Shown: in pieces, positions 6,584 through 13,222 of the stretch
How positions within the stretch are numbered: position 1 is the first letter of the stretch
Layout of the letters: every line of letters begins with the position of its first letter
DNA from: Deinococcus sp.
Lineage (GTDB): Bacteria; Deinococcota; Deinococci; Deinococcales; Deinococcaceae
Length of the DNA: 13,222 nucleotides
Reading direction: 5' to 3'
NCBI GenBank assembly: GCA_028287665.1
Contig: JAQBPF010000376.1
Span: 1 to 13,222 of the forward strand
Made by a program: the position numbers and the translations under genes
Notes under the pieces: model-generated
Database searches by the model: none
Told to the model about the DNA's origin: nothing
The model's input: only the letters and a program-made list of their open reading frames with translations

Positions 6584-8031
6584 CCCGCGCACGAGCTCCT
6601 CTTAATCTGAAGCTGTCCCGTGAGATGAAGATTCTGCTGATTTTGCTGTTGATGGTGGCCCTGATCGGCGGCTGGTACGTGTGGACCAGTACCCGGACCA
6701 ACAACGTCATCGCCAATGGTGATACGGGCAGCGGACCTGTACCCGTTGAGGGTGCGCCCGCTGGGGGCGAGGGCAATACCGGCGCGACAACAGAAACGCC
6801 CACGGAAACCTCCCCTCCCCTGGTCACACCCGGCACTACAGGCGAACCTGCGGGAACTGTTGAGGCAGGCACCGAGAATCCTGACGGCAGCGTGGCTTCC
6901 GGCGGTACGGTGACCATTCCGACCCTGCCCCCACTGGGCAATTCCGATGGCACACTGGGCGGGCCCAACGGCGAAGGCACCACCGCTGCTCCTGCCACCC
7001 CTGAACCCGGCGGCATCAATCCCGATACCCCCCTCGTGCTGTTGCCGGGTGTGAACCCCTTCCGCCCGTTGACTATCGATGCCGACGCCAGCGGCGCAGG
7101 CACAACACCGACCACCAACGTGACGGCCACCACTCCCCCGCCCACGACGCCCAGCACCACCGGCAGCAGCTCCGCAGGCGACTTCGGCAGTAGTAGCACT
7201 GGCCCGGCCAGCTCCAGCAACGTGGATTCTCTGGGCACCGACGGCGGCGCTGTAGCTATCTCGCCCATTCCCGGTTCGGGCAACACCGTTTCCGGCGATT
7301 CGGTGGGCGTGGACGGCGGTGCATTTCCTCTGCCCACCATTCCCGGTTCAGACGGCGGCACCACCGCATTGCCCAGCCTCCCAACCGGTACGCCTGACAC
7401 GGCAATTGCCGACAACGGCGATCCCAGTGGAAGCGGTACGGTGGGCAACGACAACAGCAGCGGCTCTGGCACTCCCGACTCTGGCACTGCGGCCTCTGGC
7501 ACTCCCGACTCTGGCACTGCGGCCTCTGGCGCGAATGCAACGGACACCAATGGAACGGACACAGTGTCTGTCACCCCGCCAGTCGCTCCTCCTCTGCCGC
7601 CCATCAAGCCCCCTGTGGCAGGCGTGAATGTGCCCGGCGTGAGCCGTGTGCCCAACCTGACGGCCACCGCAACCCCAACTCCAGGCACCGCGACCAGCAC
7701 AGCCCCAGGCGTAACGGCTTCGCTGCCCACCGCTGCCCCGCGTCCCGGTACGCCCCAGGTGATCACCGAGCTCGCTCCGATCAGCACCGGCACTCCTGCC
7801 GAGACCACCCGCCCGCTGGATCAGACCATCGCTGGCCGCGAACTGGCCTTCAACGCTGTGGTTCTCGGTCCTGTTAATACCGCCATCTTCCGCTCCAAAG
7901 ACGGCTTCCTGGTGGTTTCGGTGGGCCAGACGCTGCCCGATTCCGACATCGTGATCAAAGAAGTTACGGCAACCAGCGCCACCCTCGCACTCGGCAATGA
8001 TACCCAGACCCTCGAACTGGACAAAAGGTGA
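6580..8031 (+). CDS. pilP: PilP/PilW-like type IV pilus protein with a very long low-complexity linker
   Basis: Probably links the PilN-PilO inner-membrane complex to the PilQ secretin. The 483 residues start at a GTG overlapping pilO by 4 bases; an internal ATG at 6625 would remove 15 basic residues. A transmembrane helix lies at about 17-36. Residues about 37-417 are almost all Gly, Thr, Pro, Ser, Ala and Asp and should be disordered, except for an island PLVLLPGVNPFRPL (150-163) that looks conserved and may be a binding motif. The folded C-terminal part (418-483) resembles the small beta-domain of PilP/GspC: strand, IFRSKDGF, then VSVGQTLPDSDIVI. Ordinary PilP has about 170-180 residues and is a lipoprotein; this one is more than twice as long and has a membrane helix instead. 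In Thermus the gene in this position is called pilW, so the symbol is provisional. Confidence 0.75.
   Translation: MTRARAPLNLKLSREMKILLILLLMVALIGGWYVWTSTRTNNVIANGDTGSGPVPVEGAPAGGEGNTGATTETPTETSPPLVTPGTTGEPAGTVEAGTENPDGSVASGGTVTIPTLPPLGNSDGTLGGPNGEGTTAAPATPEPGGINPDTPLVLLPGVNPFRPLTIDADASGAGTTPTTNVTATTPPPTTPSTTGSSSAGDFGSSSTGPASSSNVDSLGTDGGAVAISPIPGSGNTVSGDSVGVDGGAFPLPTIPGSDGGTTALPSLPTGTPDTAIADNGDPSGSGTVGNDNSSGSGTPDSGTAASGTPDSGTAASGANATDTNGTDTVSVTPPVAPPLPPIKPPVAGVNVPGVSRVPNLTATATPTPGTATSTAPGVTASLPTAAPRPGTPQVITELAPISTGTPAETTRPLDQTIAGRELAFNAVVLGPVNTAIFRSKDGFLVVSVGQTLPDSDIVIKEVTATSATLALGNDTQTLELDKR
7240..7349 (+). repeat. Imperfect 72-base repeat in the pilP linker
   Basis: The segment 7240-7277 (GACGGCGG up to ATTCCCGGTTC) recurs at 7312-7349 with substitutions, an exact offset of 72 bases or 24 codons. 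It encodes two related stretches with DGGA and PIPGS or TIPGS. Confidence 0.6.
7471..7530 (+). repeat. Perfect 30-base tandem duplication in the pilP linker
   Basis: The 30-base unit at 7471-7500 is repeated without a mismatch at 7501-7530, encoding TPDSGTAASG twice. The lack of silent differences suggests a recent in-frame duplication and a likely site of length variation between strains. Confidence 0.9.
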
Positions 8032-8034
8032 GCC

Positions 8035-10266
8035 ATGAATAAACGTCACGCCCTCCTGCTGACCGCCGCCCTCGGCATGGCCGCCGCGCAGACCAGCACC
8101 ACCACCGCCTCTCCCTCTCCCGCAGCACAGACCAGCGCCGCACCCACCACCACGCCTGACCCGCAGCTCTCGAAAGCCAACGTGACCATCAACGTCGGCG
8201 TTTACAGTGGCCCGCTCTCCAGCCTGCTGGCGGCTCTGGCCAAGGCGGCCGGATACGAAGTCATTTTTGACGCCAACGTAGACACCCTCAGCAGCGCGGC
8301 GAATCTGGCCGCAGCTCCGGCCGCCTCGGCCACGACCATTCCCGCAACTCCGGTCGCCACTGCTGGTACACCGGCTGCGACCTCACCGGCCTCTGGCCCG
8401 GCCCGCCCCCTGGTGCTCTCTTTTACCGATAAGCCCTTCAATGAAGTCTGGCCCCTGCTGATGGACGTGTACGGCCTGAGCTATCAGGCTCTGCCCTTGG
8501 GCGGCAAGACGGTCCTGCGGGTCGGCAACACGCCCCCCACCGTTCAGCGCATCTACACGGCGCGCGGCACCCAGGCCGATGTGGTGGCCCTGCTGACGGC
8601 CCAGTATCCTACCCTGCGGGTCTCGGGTGTGGGTCAGAGCGGCCAGCTGGTCCTCAGCGGCCCGCAAACCCAGATCGATTCGGCACTGGCGCTGCTGGCA
8701 CAGGTAGACCGCCCGGTGGTCAGCACGGTGGATACGTCGCCCGCTGTTCAGCGCGTGTATACAGCCAATGGTCAGCAGGCCGATGTGCTGACCCTGCTGA
8801 CGGCCCAGTTTCCAACCCTGAAGGTCACTGCGGTGGGCCAAACTGGGCAAGTGGTCCTGAGTGGTCAGCAAAGCCAGCTGGACGCCGCATTGGCGCTGTT
8901 GGCACAGGTAGACCGCGCTCCCAACCCGGTGCCCACCGCAGCCGTCAGCCCCACCGTGCAGCGTGTATACACCGTCAAGGGCCAGCAGGCGGATGTCAGC
9001 GCCCTGCTCACCACCCAGTTTCCGGCCCTGAAAGTCACCGGCGTCGGACAGACCGGACAGCTGGTGCTCACGGGACCCCAGACGCAACTTGACGCGGCGC
9101 TGGAACTGCTGGGTCAGGTGGACCGTGCCGCCCCAGTGGCCGCCTTGACCACGCAGCGGGTGTTTACCCTGGCCAATGCCAAAGCCGACGAGGTGAAGAG
9201 TGTGCTGGAAAATACGCTGGCGGCCAATGCCAGTGCTTCCAGCCCGATCCAGAGTGCCGTGGGCGGCGCGGCAGGCAGCAGCGTGGTGACTGGTGTCAAC
9301 GTGGGTTCTCCCAATGTTTCGGCCACGCCCAGCACAGCCACCACTTCGGCACAACCCGGCACCGCGCAGACTGGAACAGGTCAGGGCGCAGGCGGGCAGG
9401 CGGCCACCGTGGTCAGCCCAGCCACCATCATTGCCGACAAGCGCACCAACACCCTGATCGTGCGCGGCACGACCGAACAGGTGGCGCAGGTGGCCGAACT
9501 GATTCCCACCCTTGATGTCCGTGTGCCTCAGATCAACCTTCAGGTCCGTATCAACGAAATTACCGAAACCGGCCTGCGAACCCTCGGTGTGGGCTACAAG
9601 GCGTCGCTGGGGGGCTTCAATGTCTCGCTCAGCAATGGGCAACTGGCTGCCTCGTTTGATCCTCTGCGCACCTTTACGGGCTTTAACCTGGGGGCAACCT
9701 TAGACAGCCTGGAGCAGCAGGGCATGACCAAGCGCGTGTACGACGGCACCGTGATGATGCAGAGCGGCCAGAACAACGGCAGCGGCACGGGCGGCGGAAC
9801 CTTCAAGTGCGGCAGCCCCGACGACCAGAGCAATATCGCGGCGGCGTCACTGCAATCGGGCGGACGACTGGACATCAACATTCCTGGCTCGGGCGGCAGC
9901 GCCCCGGTGGTCCGCACCATTCCTTACGGCGTCAACATGTACTTCCTGGACCCCAGTGTGAATGCCGACGGAACGGTCAGCGTGCGCCTGTGCGGTCAGG
10001 TCAATCAGCCCCGCACAGCCATCACCAACACCCTGCCCAGTCTGCTCGACTTTGCCAACAGCAGCGCCCAGACGGTGGTCAGCTTCAAGAACGGCGAAAC
10101 ACTGCTCCTCAGCGGCCTGCTGGGTTCCAACGAAGTGTCGACGCGCCGGGGCCTGCCCTACGTCAGCAGCATTCCAGTGCTGGGCGCCTTGCTGGGCGGC
10201 AGCGAGAACGTGACCAAAGACAGCAGCCAGTTGCTGGTCATCATCACCGGAAACATCGTCAAGTAA
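8035..10266 (+). CDS. pilQ: Type IV pilus / DNA-uptake secretin PilQ
   Basis: Forms the multimeric outer-membrane gate through which the pilus or DNA passes. It has 743 residues. A signal peptide covers about 1-19 (cleavage near AAAQT). An N0/STN-like domain (45-165) is split by an Ala/Thr/Pro insert at about 86-123. Three 57-residue repeats follow (170-226, 238-294, 308-364), each beginning with VQR and ending with QVDR and probably an N1-type beta-alpha-beta fold. A fourth, diverged N domain (373-498) is interrupted by a Ser/Gly/Thr insert at about 400-455. The secretin core runs from about 500 to the end, with the conserved C-terminal GLPYVSSIPVLGALLGG and LLVIITGNIV. Only two cysteines occur, C592 and C653, both in the core. 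The start is 3 bases after the pilP stop with an AAAGGTGA Shine-Dalgarno (8024-8031). It is the last gene of the operon. Confidence 0.95.
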   Translation: MNKRHALLLTAALGMAAAQTSTTTASPSPAAQTSAAPTTTPDPQLSKANVTINVGVYSGPLSSLLAALAKAAGYEVIFDANVDTLSSAANLAAAPAASATTIPATPVATAGTPAATSPASGPARPLVLSFTDKPFNEVWPLLMDVYGLSYQALPLGGKTVLRVGNTPPTVQRIYTARGTQADVVALLTAQYPTLRVSGVGQSGQLVLSGPQTQIDSALALLAQVDRPVVSTVDTSPAVQRVYTANGQQADVLTLLTAQFPTLKVTAVGQTGQVVLSGQQSQLDAALALLAQVDRAPNPVPTAAVSPTVQRVYTVKGQQADVSALLTTQFPALKVTGVGQTGQLVLTGPQTQLDAALELLGQVDRAAPVAALTTQRVFTLANAKADEVKSVLENTLAANASASSPIQSAVGGAAGSSVVTGVNVGSPNVSATPSTATTSAQPGTAQTGTGQGAGGQAATVVSPATIIADKRTNTLIVRGTTEQVAQVAELIPTLDVRVPQINLQVRINEITETGLRTLGVGYKASLGGFNVSLSNGQLAASFDPLRTFTGFNLGATLDSLEQQGMTKRVYDGTVMMQSGQNNGSGTGGGTFKCGSPDDQSNIAAASLQSGGRLDINIPGSGGSAPVVRTIPYGVNMYFLDPSVNADGTVSVRLCGQVNQPRTAITNTLPSLLDFANSSAQTVVSFKNGETLLLSGLLGSNEVSTRRGLPYVSSIPVLGALLGGSENVTKDSSQLLVIITGNIVK
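8542..9126 (+). repeat. Triplicated N-domain module inside pilQ
   Basis: Copies at 8542-8712, 8746-8916 and 8956-9126 each encode exactly 57 residues; the linkers between them are 11 and 13 residues. Shared features in order are VQR, QADV, LLT, a P.L.V strand, VGQ, GQ.VL, Q.Q, D.AL and QVDR. Copies 2 and 3 are closest at their start, and copies 1 and 2 share near-identical DNA at their end. Confidence 0.9.
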
Positions 10267-10312
10267 ATCCAAGTCAGTCAATCCAAGTCAGGTAGATCCA
10301 AGTCAATCCAAC
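10267..10312 (+). repeat. Short direct repeats after pilQ
   Basis: The 10-mer ATCCAAGTCA occurs three times without mismatch (10267-10276, 10281-10290, 10296-10305), followed by a partial fourth copy ATCCAAC (10306-10312). Start-to-start spacings are 14, 15 and 10. The cluster begins directly after the pilQ stop codon and ends just before the terminator. Confidence 0.85.
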
Positions 10313-10325
10313 CTCGACCTTTTTT

Positions 10326-10363
10326 CCGGACGTTTCCCACTGGGGGGGCGTCCGGGTTTGTTT
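10326..10363 (+). terminator. Probable Rho-independent terminator of the pil operon
   Basis: CCGGACG (10326-10332) pairs perfectly with CGTCCGG (10349-10355); the 16-base loop could pair further through CCC and GGG. A T-rich stretch TTTGTTT (10357-10363) follows. It separates pilQ from aroC, which has its own promoter element. Confidence 0.75.
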
Positions 10364-10397
10364 GGTCATGGCCGCCTGTCTGCCCGCAGCCGGGCGC

Positions 10398-10403
10398 TAG
10401 AGT
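10398..10403 (+). promoter_or_regulatory. Leaderless-type -10 element of aroC
   Basis: TAGAGT is followed by seven bases and then the ATG at 10411. The only purine-rich stretch before the ATG (GGGAG, 10405-10409) is one base away, too close to serve as a normal Shine-Dalgarno. No convincing -35 is visible. Confidence 0.5.
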
Positions 10404-10410
10404 CGGGAGT

Positions 10411-11559
10411 ATGAGGTATTTGACCGCCGGAGAATCGCACGGGCCGCAATTGACGGCCATCATCGAGGGGTTGCCGTCGCACCTGCCGCTGGGCAAGGCC
10501 GACATAGACCTGTGGCTCCGCAAGCGGCAGGGCGGCTACGGGCGCGGGCGGCGCATGGTCATCGAAACCGACGAGGCCGAGATTCTGAGCGGCGTGCGGG
10601 CCGGACGAACCACAGGTGCGCCCGTGACCCTGGCGATTGCCAACAAGGATCACCGCAACTGGACCGAAATCATGTCGCCGGAACCGGGCGGAGAGCCGCG
10701 CAAGAAAGCGTTGACTGACGCCCGACCCGGCCACGCCGACCTGACCGGGGGGATCAAGTACCGCCACAAAGACCTGCGCGACGTGCTGGAACGGGCCTCG
10801 GCACGGGAGACGGCGGCGCGGGTGGCGGTGGGTTCGGTGGCCCTCAAACTGCTGGCAGAACTGGGCGTGCAGGGCGCGAATTACGTGTCCAGCTTGGCCG
10901 GAATAGAAACCAAACAGGGCTTTAGCTGGGACAACCTGGAGGCCATCGAGGAATCCGACCTGCGAACCCCCGATGCCGACGCCGCCGCCCAGATGCGCGA
11001 ACGGATCGATCAGGCCAAGAAAGACGGCGACACCCTGGGCGGCATTCTGGAAGTGCGCTTCCGGGGCCTTCCCGTGGGACTGGGCAGTTACGTGCACTGG
11101 GACCGCAAACTCGATGGCCGCATTGCACAGGCCTGCCTGAGCCTGCAAGCCATGAAAGGGGTGGAAATCGGGCCTGCCTTCGAGAACGCCCGCAAACCCG
11201 GCAGCGGTGTACACGACGCGGTGTACTACCGGGACGGCACCTATGCCCGCGATACCAACGGTGCGGGCGGTCTGGAAGCGGGCATGACCAACGGCGAAGA
11301 ACTGGTGATTCGGGTGGCCATGAAACCGATTGCCACCCTGATGAAGCCGCTGCCCACCGTGAACGTGGTGTCTCACGAGGCCAGCGACGCAGCGCGGGAA
11401 CGCAGCGACACCACCGCCGTACCCGCCGCCGGAGTGATCCTGCAAACCATCATCGGCTGGGTCATTGCCGACGCGATTCTGGAAAAATTCGGCGGCGATA
11501 CCCTGCCCGAATTGCAGGAGCGCGTGGCCGCCGCACACGCCTTTTCGCGGGATTATTAG
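10411..11559 (+). CDS. aroC: Chorismate synthase
   Basis: Cytoplasmic, reduced-FMN-dependent enzyme converting 5-enolpyruvylshikimate-3-phosphate to chorismate, the last step of the shikimate pathway and the branch point to aromatic amino acids, folate and quinones. The 382-residue length is normal. Family signatures are present in order: GESHGPQL (7-14), the basic RQGGYGRGRR (39-48), RPGHAD (105-110), ERASARETAARVA (127-139) and GAGGLEAGMTNGE (284-296), with MKPIATLMKPLPTV near the end. The ATG at 10411 is the natural start and sits 7 bases after a TAGAGT -10. A terminator upstream isolates it from pilQ. The stop at 11557-11559 is followed by aroK after 154 bases, or 4 bases if the longer aroK form is made. 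Nothing is missing. Confidence 0.97.
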   Translation: MRYLTAGESHGPQLTAIIEGLPSHLPLGKADIDLWLRKRQGGYGRGRRMVIETDEAEILSGVRAGRTTGAPVTLAIANKDHRNWTEIMSPEPGGEPRKKALTDARPGHADLTGGIKYRHKDLRDVLERASARETAARVAVGSVALKLLAELGVQGANYVSSLAGIETKQGFSWDNLEAIEESDLRTPDADAAAQMRERIDQAKKDGDTLGGILEVRFRGLPVGLGSYVHWDRKLDGRIAQACLSLQAMKGVEIGPAFENARKPGSGVHDAVYYRDGTYARDTNGAGGLEAGMTNGEELVIRVAMKPIATLMKPLPTVNVVSHEASDAARERSDTTAVPAAGVILQTIIGWVIADAILEKFGGDTLPELQERVAAAHAFSRDY

Positions 11560-11700
11560 GGCTGTGCTGGCCAGCGTTTCGCCGGAGCAGATCGAGGCAG
11601 GCTTGCACGCCTACCTGCAAGATCCGCCAGAAGCACCGGATTTTTCAGGCGGGGGCTGCCCAGACCGTGCCCCTATCACGCCGCAGGGGGGCCAGTCTCG

Positions 11701-11706
11701 TACACT
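11701..11706 (+). promoter_or_regulatory. Leaderless-type -10 element of aroK
   Basis: TACACT is followed by exactly seven bases and the ATG at 11714, the same geometry as at aroC. No Shine-Dalgarno precedes the ATG (the spacer is GTCCCCC). This suggests aroK-aroB has its own promoter in addition to possible read-through from aroC. Confidence 0.55.
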
Positions 11707-11713
11707 GTCCCCC

Positions 11714-12394
11714 ATGACCGTCCCGCCTGAATCTGTGACGCCCGAATGTGGGCCTTCCGGTTCAGAACCGAATTCTGGTGCCGCCCGACCTGCGCCCAAC
11801 TTCAGCATGGGCCTGATCGAACGCCCCGTGAGCTGGGTGGCGCTGGCGGGCTTCATGGGCACAGGCAAGAGCCGTGTGGGCTGGGAACTCAGCCGCGCTC
11901 TGGCCCTGCACTTCGTAGACACCGACAAACTGATTACGCGGGTGGTGGGCAAAACCATTCCCGAGGTGTTCGAGCAGGAAGGCGAAGCCTATTTCCGCGC
12001 CTGTGAACAGGAAGTGGTGCGGCGCGTGTCCCGGCTGGATCATGCGGTGGTGAGCCTGGGCGGCGGCACCTTTATCCACGAGGAAAACCGCCGCGCCCTG
12101 CTGGAACGCGGCCCGGTGGTAGTGTTGTGGGCCACCCCGGAAACCGTGTACCAGCGCACCAAACACAGTGACCGCCCCCTGCTGGCCACCGCCGATCCCC
12201 TGTCGCGCATTCGCACCCTGATGACCGAGCGCGAGCCGTCTTACCGTCAAGGCACTATTCATGTACACAGCGACGGGCGGCCTTCCGAGGAGATCGTGGA
12301 AGAAGTGATCGAGAGATTGTGGGACTGGGCCGACGTGAACGCCGCGTGGGGCGAGGACAGCGAGGGTGGGGAGGGGGAACGTGCAGCCGACTGA
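11714..12394 (+). CDS. aroK: Shikimate kinase
   Basis: Cytoplasmic P-loop kinase that phosphorylates shikimate at the 3-hydroxyl, step five of the pathway. From the ATG at 11714 it has 226 residues. Residues 1-38 are a Pro/Ser/Gly-rich extension absent from typical kinases of about 170-190 residues. The core then shows GFMGTGKS (46-53, Walker A), DTD (69-71), Arg95 in FRACE, GGGTF (116-120), RPLL (154-157) and the lid-side Arg173; all expected substrate and ATP residues are present. Alternative starts are an ATG at 11807 (195 residues, nearly standard) and a GTG at 11564, four bases after the aroC stop, which would add 50 residues. The TACACT element seven bases upstream supports 11714. The last 14 bases overlap aroB, whose ribosome binding site lies in the acidic-glycine C-terminal tail. 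Confidence 0.93.
   Translation: MTVPPESVTPECGPSGSEPNSGAARPAPNFSMGLIERPVSWVALAGFMGTGKSRVGWELSRALALHFVDTDKLITRVVGKTIPEVFEQEGEAYFRACEQEVVRRVSRLDHAVVSLGGGTFIHEENRRALLERGPVVVLWATPETVYQRTKHSDRPLLATADPLSRIRTLMTEREPSYRQGTIHVHSDGRPSEEIVEEVIERLWDWADVNAAWGEDSEGGEGERAAD
12348..12377 (+). promoter_or_regulatory. Guanine-run cluster containing the aroB Shine-Dalgarno site
   Basis: Four guanine runs lie here: GGGG (12348-12351), GGG (12364-12366), GGGG (12368-12371) and GGGGG (12373-12377). The loops are 12, 1 and 1 bases. The last two runs with the A between them are also the Shine-Dalgarno for aroB, three bases before its GTG. A three-layer G-quadruplex is possible in the mRNA, with one long loop. Confidence 0.5.
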
Positions 12395-13222
12395 AGCCCT
12401 GCACCTCCGGCAGGTGGAAGTGGGCGGAAACGTCCCCTACACCGTCCATATCGGCCCCGGTGTGCTCTCCCGCGCCCACGTGGACGCCCGCCAGATCGCC
12501 CTGATTCATGACGAAGCCGTGCCGCAGGTCTGGATAGATCGGCTCTCGGCGGCGCTCTCGCCTGCGCTGTTGCTGACCATTGCCGTGCCGCAAGGGGAAG
12601 CCTGCAAGACGTTGGAAGTCCTGGCGGGTGTCTTGTCCAAGCTGGCGGCGGCCAACTTGCCCCGCGACGGCGCGGTGGTGGGCCTTGGCGGCGGCGCGGC
12701 CACCGATCTGGCGGGCTTTGCAGCGGCCAGCTATTTGCGCGGCGTGGCCTTCTATACGGCCCCCACAACCTTGCTGGGCATGGTCGACGCGGCAGTGGGC
12801 GGCAAAACGGGCGTGAATTTGCCTGAGGGCAAGAATCTGGTGGGCGCGTTTCACCCTCCCCGCGCCGTGTGGTGCGACACCGACACCCTGACCACCCTGC
12901 CGCCCGCCGTGTTCCGAGAAGGAGCCGCCGAGGCCTACAAACACGGCCTGATCTCCGATCCCAGCCTGATTGAGCGGGTGCTCGCGCCTGACTTTGTCCC
13001 GGGGTCACCCACCTTTACCGATACGCTGGCCGATGCCATAGCCGTAAAAGCAGGCGTCGTGACCCGTGATCTGACCGAGCAAGGCGAACGCGCTTACCTG
13101 AATTTTGGGCATACGCTGGCGCACGCGCTGGAGGCTGTGACCCATCACGCCGTACCGCACGGCGACGCGGTGGGCTACGGCCTGCACTACGCGGCGTTGC
13201 TGTCCTTGGCACAGGGCGGCGA
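12381..13222 (+). CDS. aroB: 3-dehydroquinate synthase (3' end cut off by window edge)
   Basis: Cytoplasmic NAD- and metal-dependent enzyme turning DAHP into 3-dehydroquinate, step two of the shikimate pathway. 280 codons are visible out of a usual 350-370. The GTG at 12381 follows a very G-rich Shine-Dalgarno and overlaps aroK by 14 bases, implying coupling. Motifs: [13 protein letters not shown] (101-113, NAD-binding), [17 protein letters not shown] (130-146), KNLVGAFH (151-158), the metal ligand Glu184 in [17 protein letters not shown] (241-248) with His244, and His260 in PHGDAVGYG. All three metal ligands (Glu184, His244, His260) are in place. The GAATD and [14 protein letters not shown] wording resembles actinobacterial AroB more than the enterobacterial form, from memory of those sequences. 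The missing part is the end of the C-terminal helical domain. Confidence 0.95.
   Translation, partial: MQPTEALHLRQVEVGGNVPYTVHIGPGVLSRAHVDARQIALIHDEAVPQVWIDRLSAALSPALLLTIAVPQGEACKTLEVLAGVLSKLAAANLPRDGAVVGLGGGAATDLAGFAAASYLRGVAFYTAPTTLLGMVDAAVGGKTGVNLPEGKNLVGAFHPPRAVWCDTDTLTTLPPAVFREGAAEAYKHGLISDPSLIERVLAPDFVPGSPTFTDTLADAIAVKAGVVTRDLTEQGERAYLNFGHTLAHALEAVTHHAVPHGDAVGYGLHYAALLSLAQGG

Noticed and set aside
7462..7530. CRISPR-like repeat array
   Set aside because: Only two adjacent 30-base copies with no spacers, in frame within a coding linker; this is a tandem duplication.
6423..7808. A 461-codon open frame on the minus strand opposite pilO/pilP
   Set aside because: It is rich in Val, Pro, Gly and Ser simply as the complement of the Thr/Gly/Pro-rich linker. 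pilP has the membrane helix, operon overlap and folded C-terminal domain, so the antisense frame is a composition artefact.
8383..9642. A 419-codon minus-strand frame opposite pilQ
   Set aside because: It mirrors the pilQ repeats and has no independent start signal or domain; pilQ is certain.

Overview
The window looks like a chromosomal segment from a Deinococcus-type bacterium. The DNA is GC-rich, all confident genes have clear bacterial homologues, and several genes have a TANNNT -10 element placed 6-10 bases before the start codon with no Shine-Dalgarno site, which is the leaderless arrangement described for Deinococcus. The order murF / pilMNOPQ / aroC-aroK-aroB also fits this lineage. 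The assignment is inferred from gene content and promoter style; I could not run a search.

Layout, left to right. (1) 1-1260, minus strand: the N-terminal two thirds of a lipoprotein-type 5'-nucleotidase, cut by the window edge. (2) 1261-1472: a divergent intergenic region with a leaderless promoter at each end and two small hairpins. (3) 1473-2756, plus: murF, the last cytoplasmic step in building the peptidoglycan precursor peptide. (4) 2842-3582, plus: a lipoprotein of unknown function. (5) 3583-4063: about 480 bases of visibly lower G+C without a convincing gene. It has nested inverted repeats at its left edge and the pil promoter at its right edge. (6) 4064-10266, plus: a tightly overlapping five-gene type IV pilus alignment operon, pilM-pilN-pilO-pilP-pilQ, ending in short repeats and a hairpin terminator. 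(7) 10411 to the right edge, plus: aroC, aroK and aroB, three shikimate-pathway enzymes; aroB is cut by the edge.

How the genes work together. PilM (cytoplasmic, actin-like) holds the N-terminal motif of PilN. PilN and PilO form an inner-membrane coiled-coil pair. The PilP-like protein reaches out to PilQ, the outer-membrane secretin. In Thermus and Deinococcus this machinery serves pili and/or DNA uptake. PilN and PilO have low-complexity Ala/Pro/Thr/Ser tails, PilQ has such inserts, and the PilP-like protein has an approximately 380-residue linker of this kind, perhaps because the machine must cross a thick cell wall. Next to it, AroB, AroK and AroC catalyse steps 2, 5 and 7 from DAHP to chorismate. 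The neighbourhood of pilMNOPQ and aroK-aroB is also seen in gammaproteobacteria, so the linkage spans distant phyla.

I see no CRISPR array, rRNA, tRNA, prophage or intact insertion sequence. The most unusual signals are the pseudoknot-like inverted repeats around 3560-3632, the very long PilP linker, the triplicated 57-residue PilQ domain, a guanine-run cluster over the aroB ribosome binding site, and the set of leaderless promoters.
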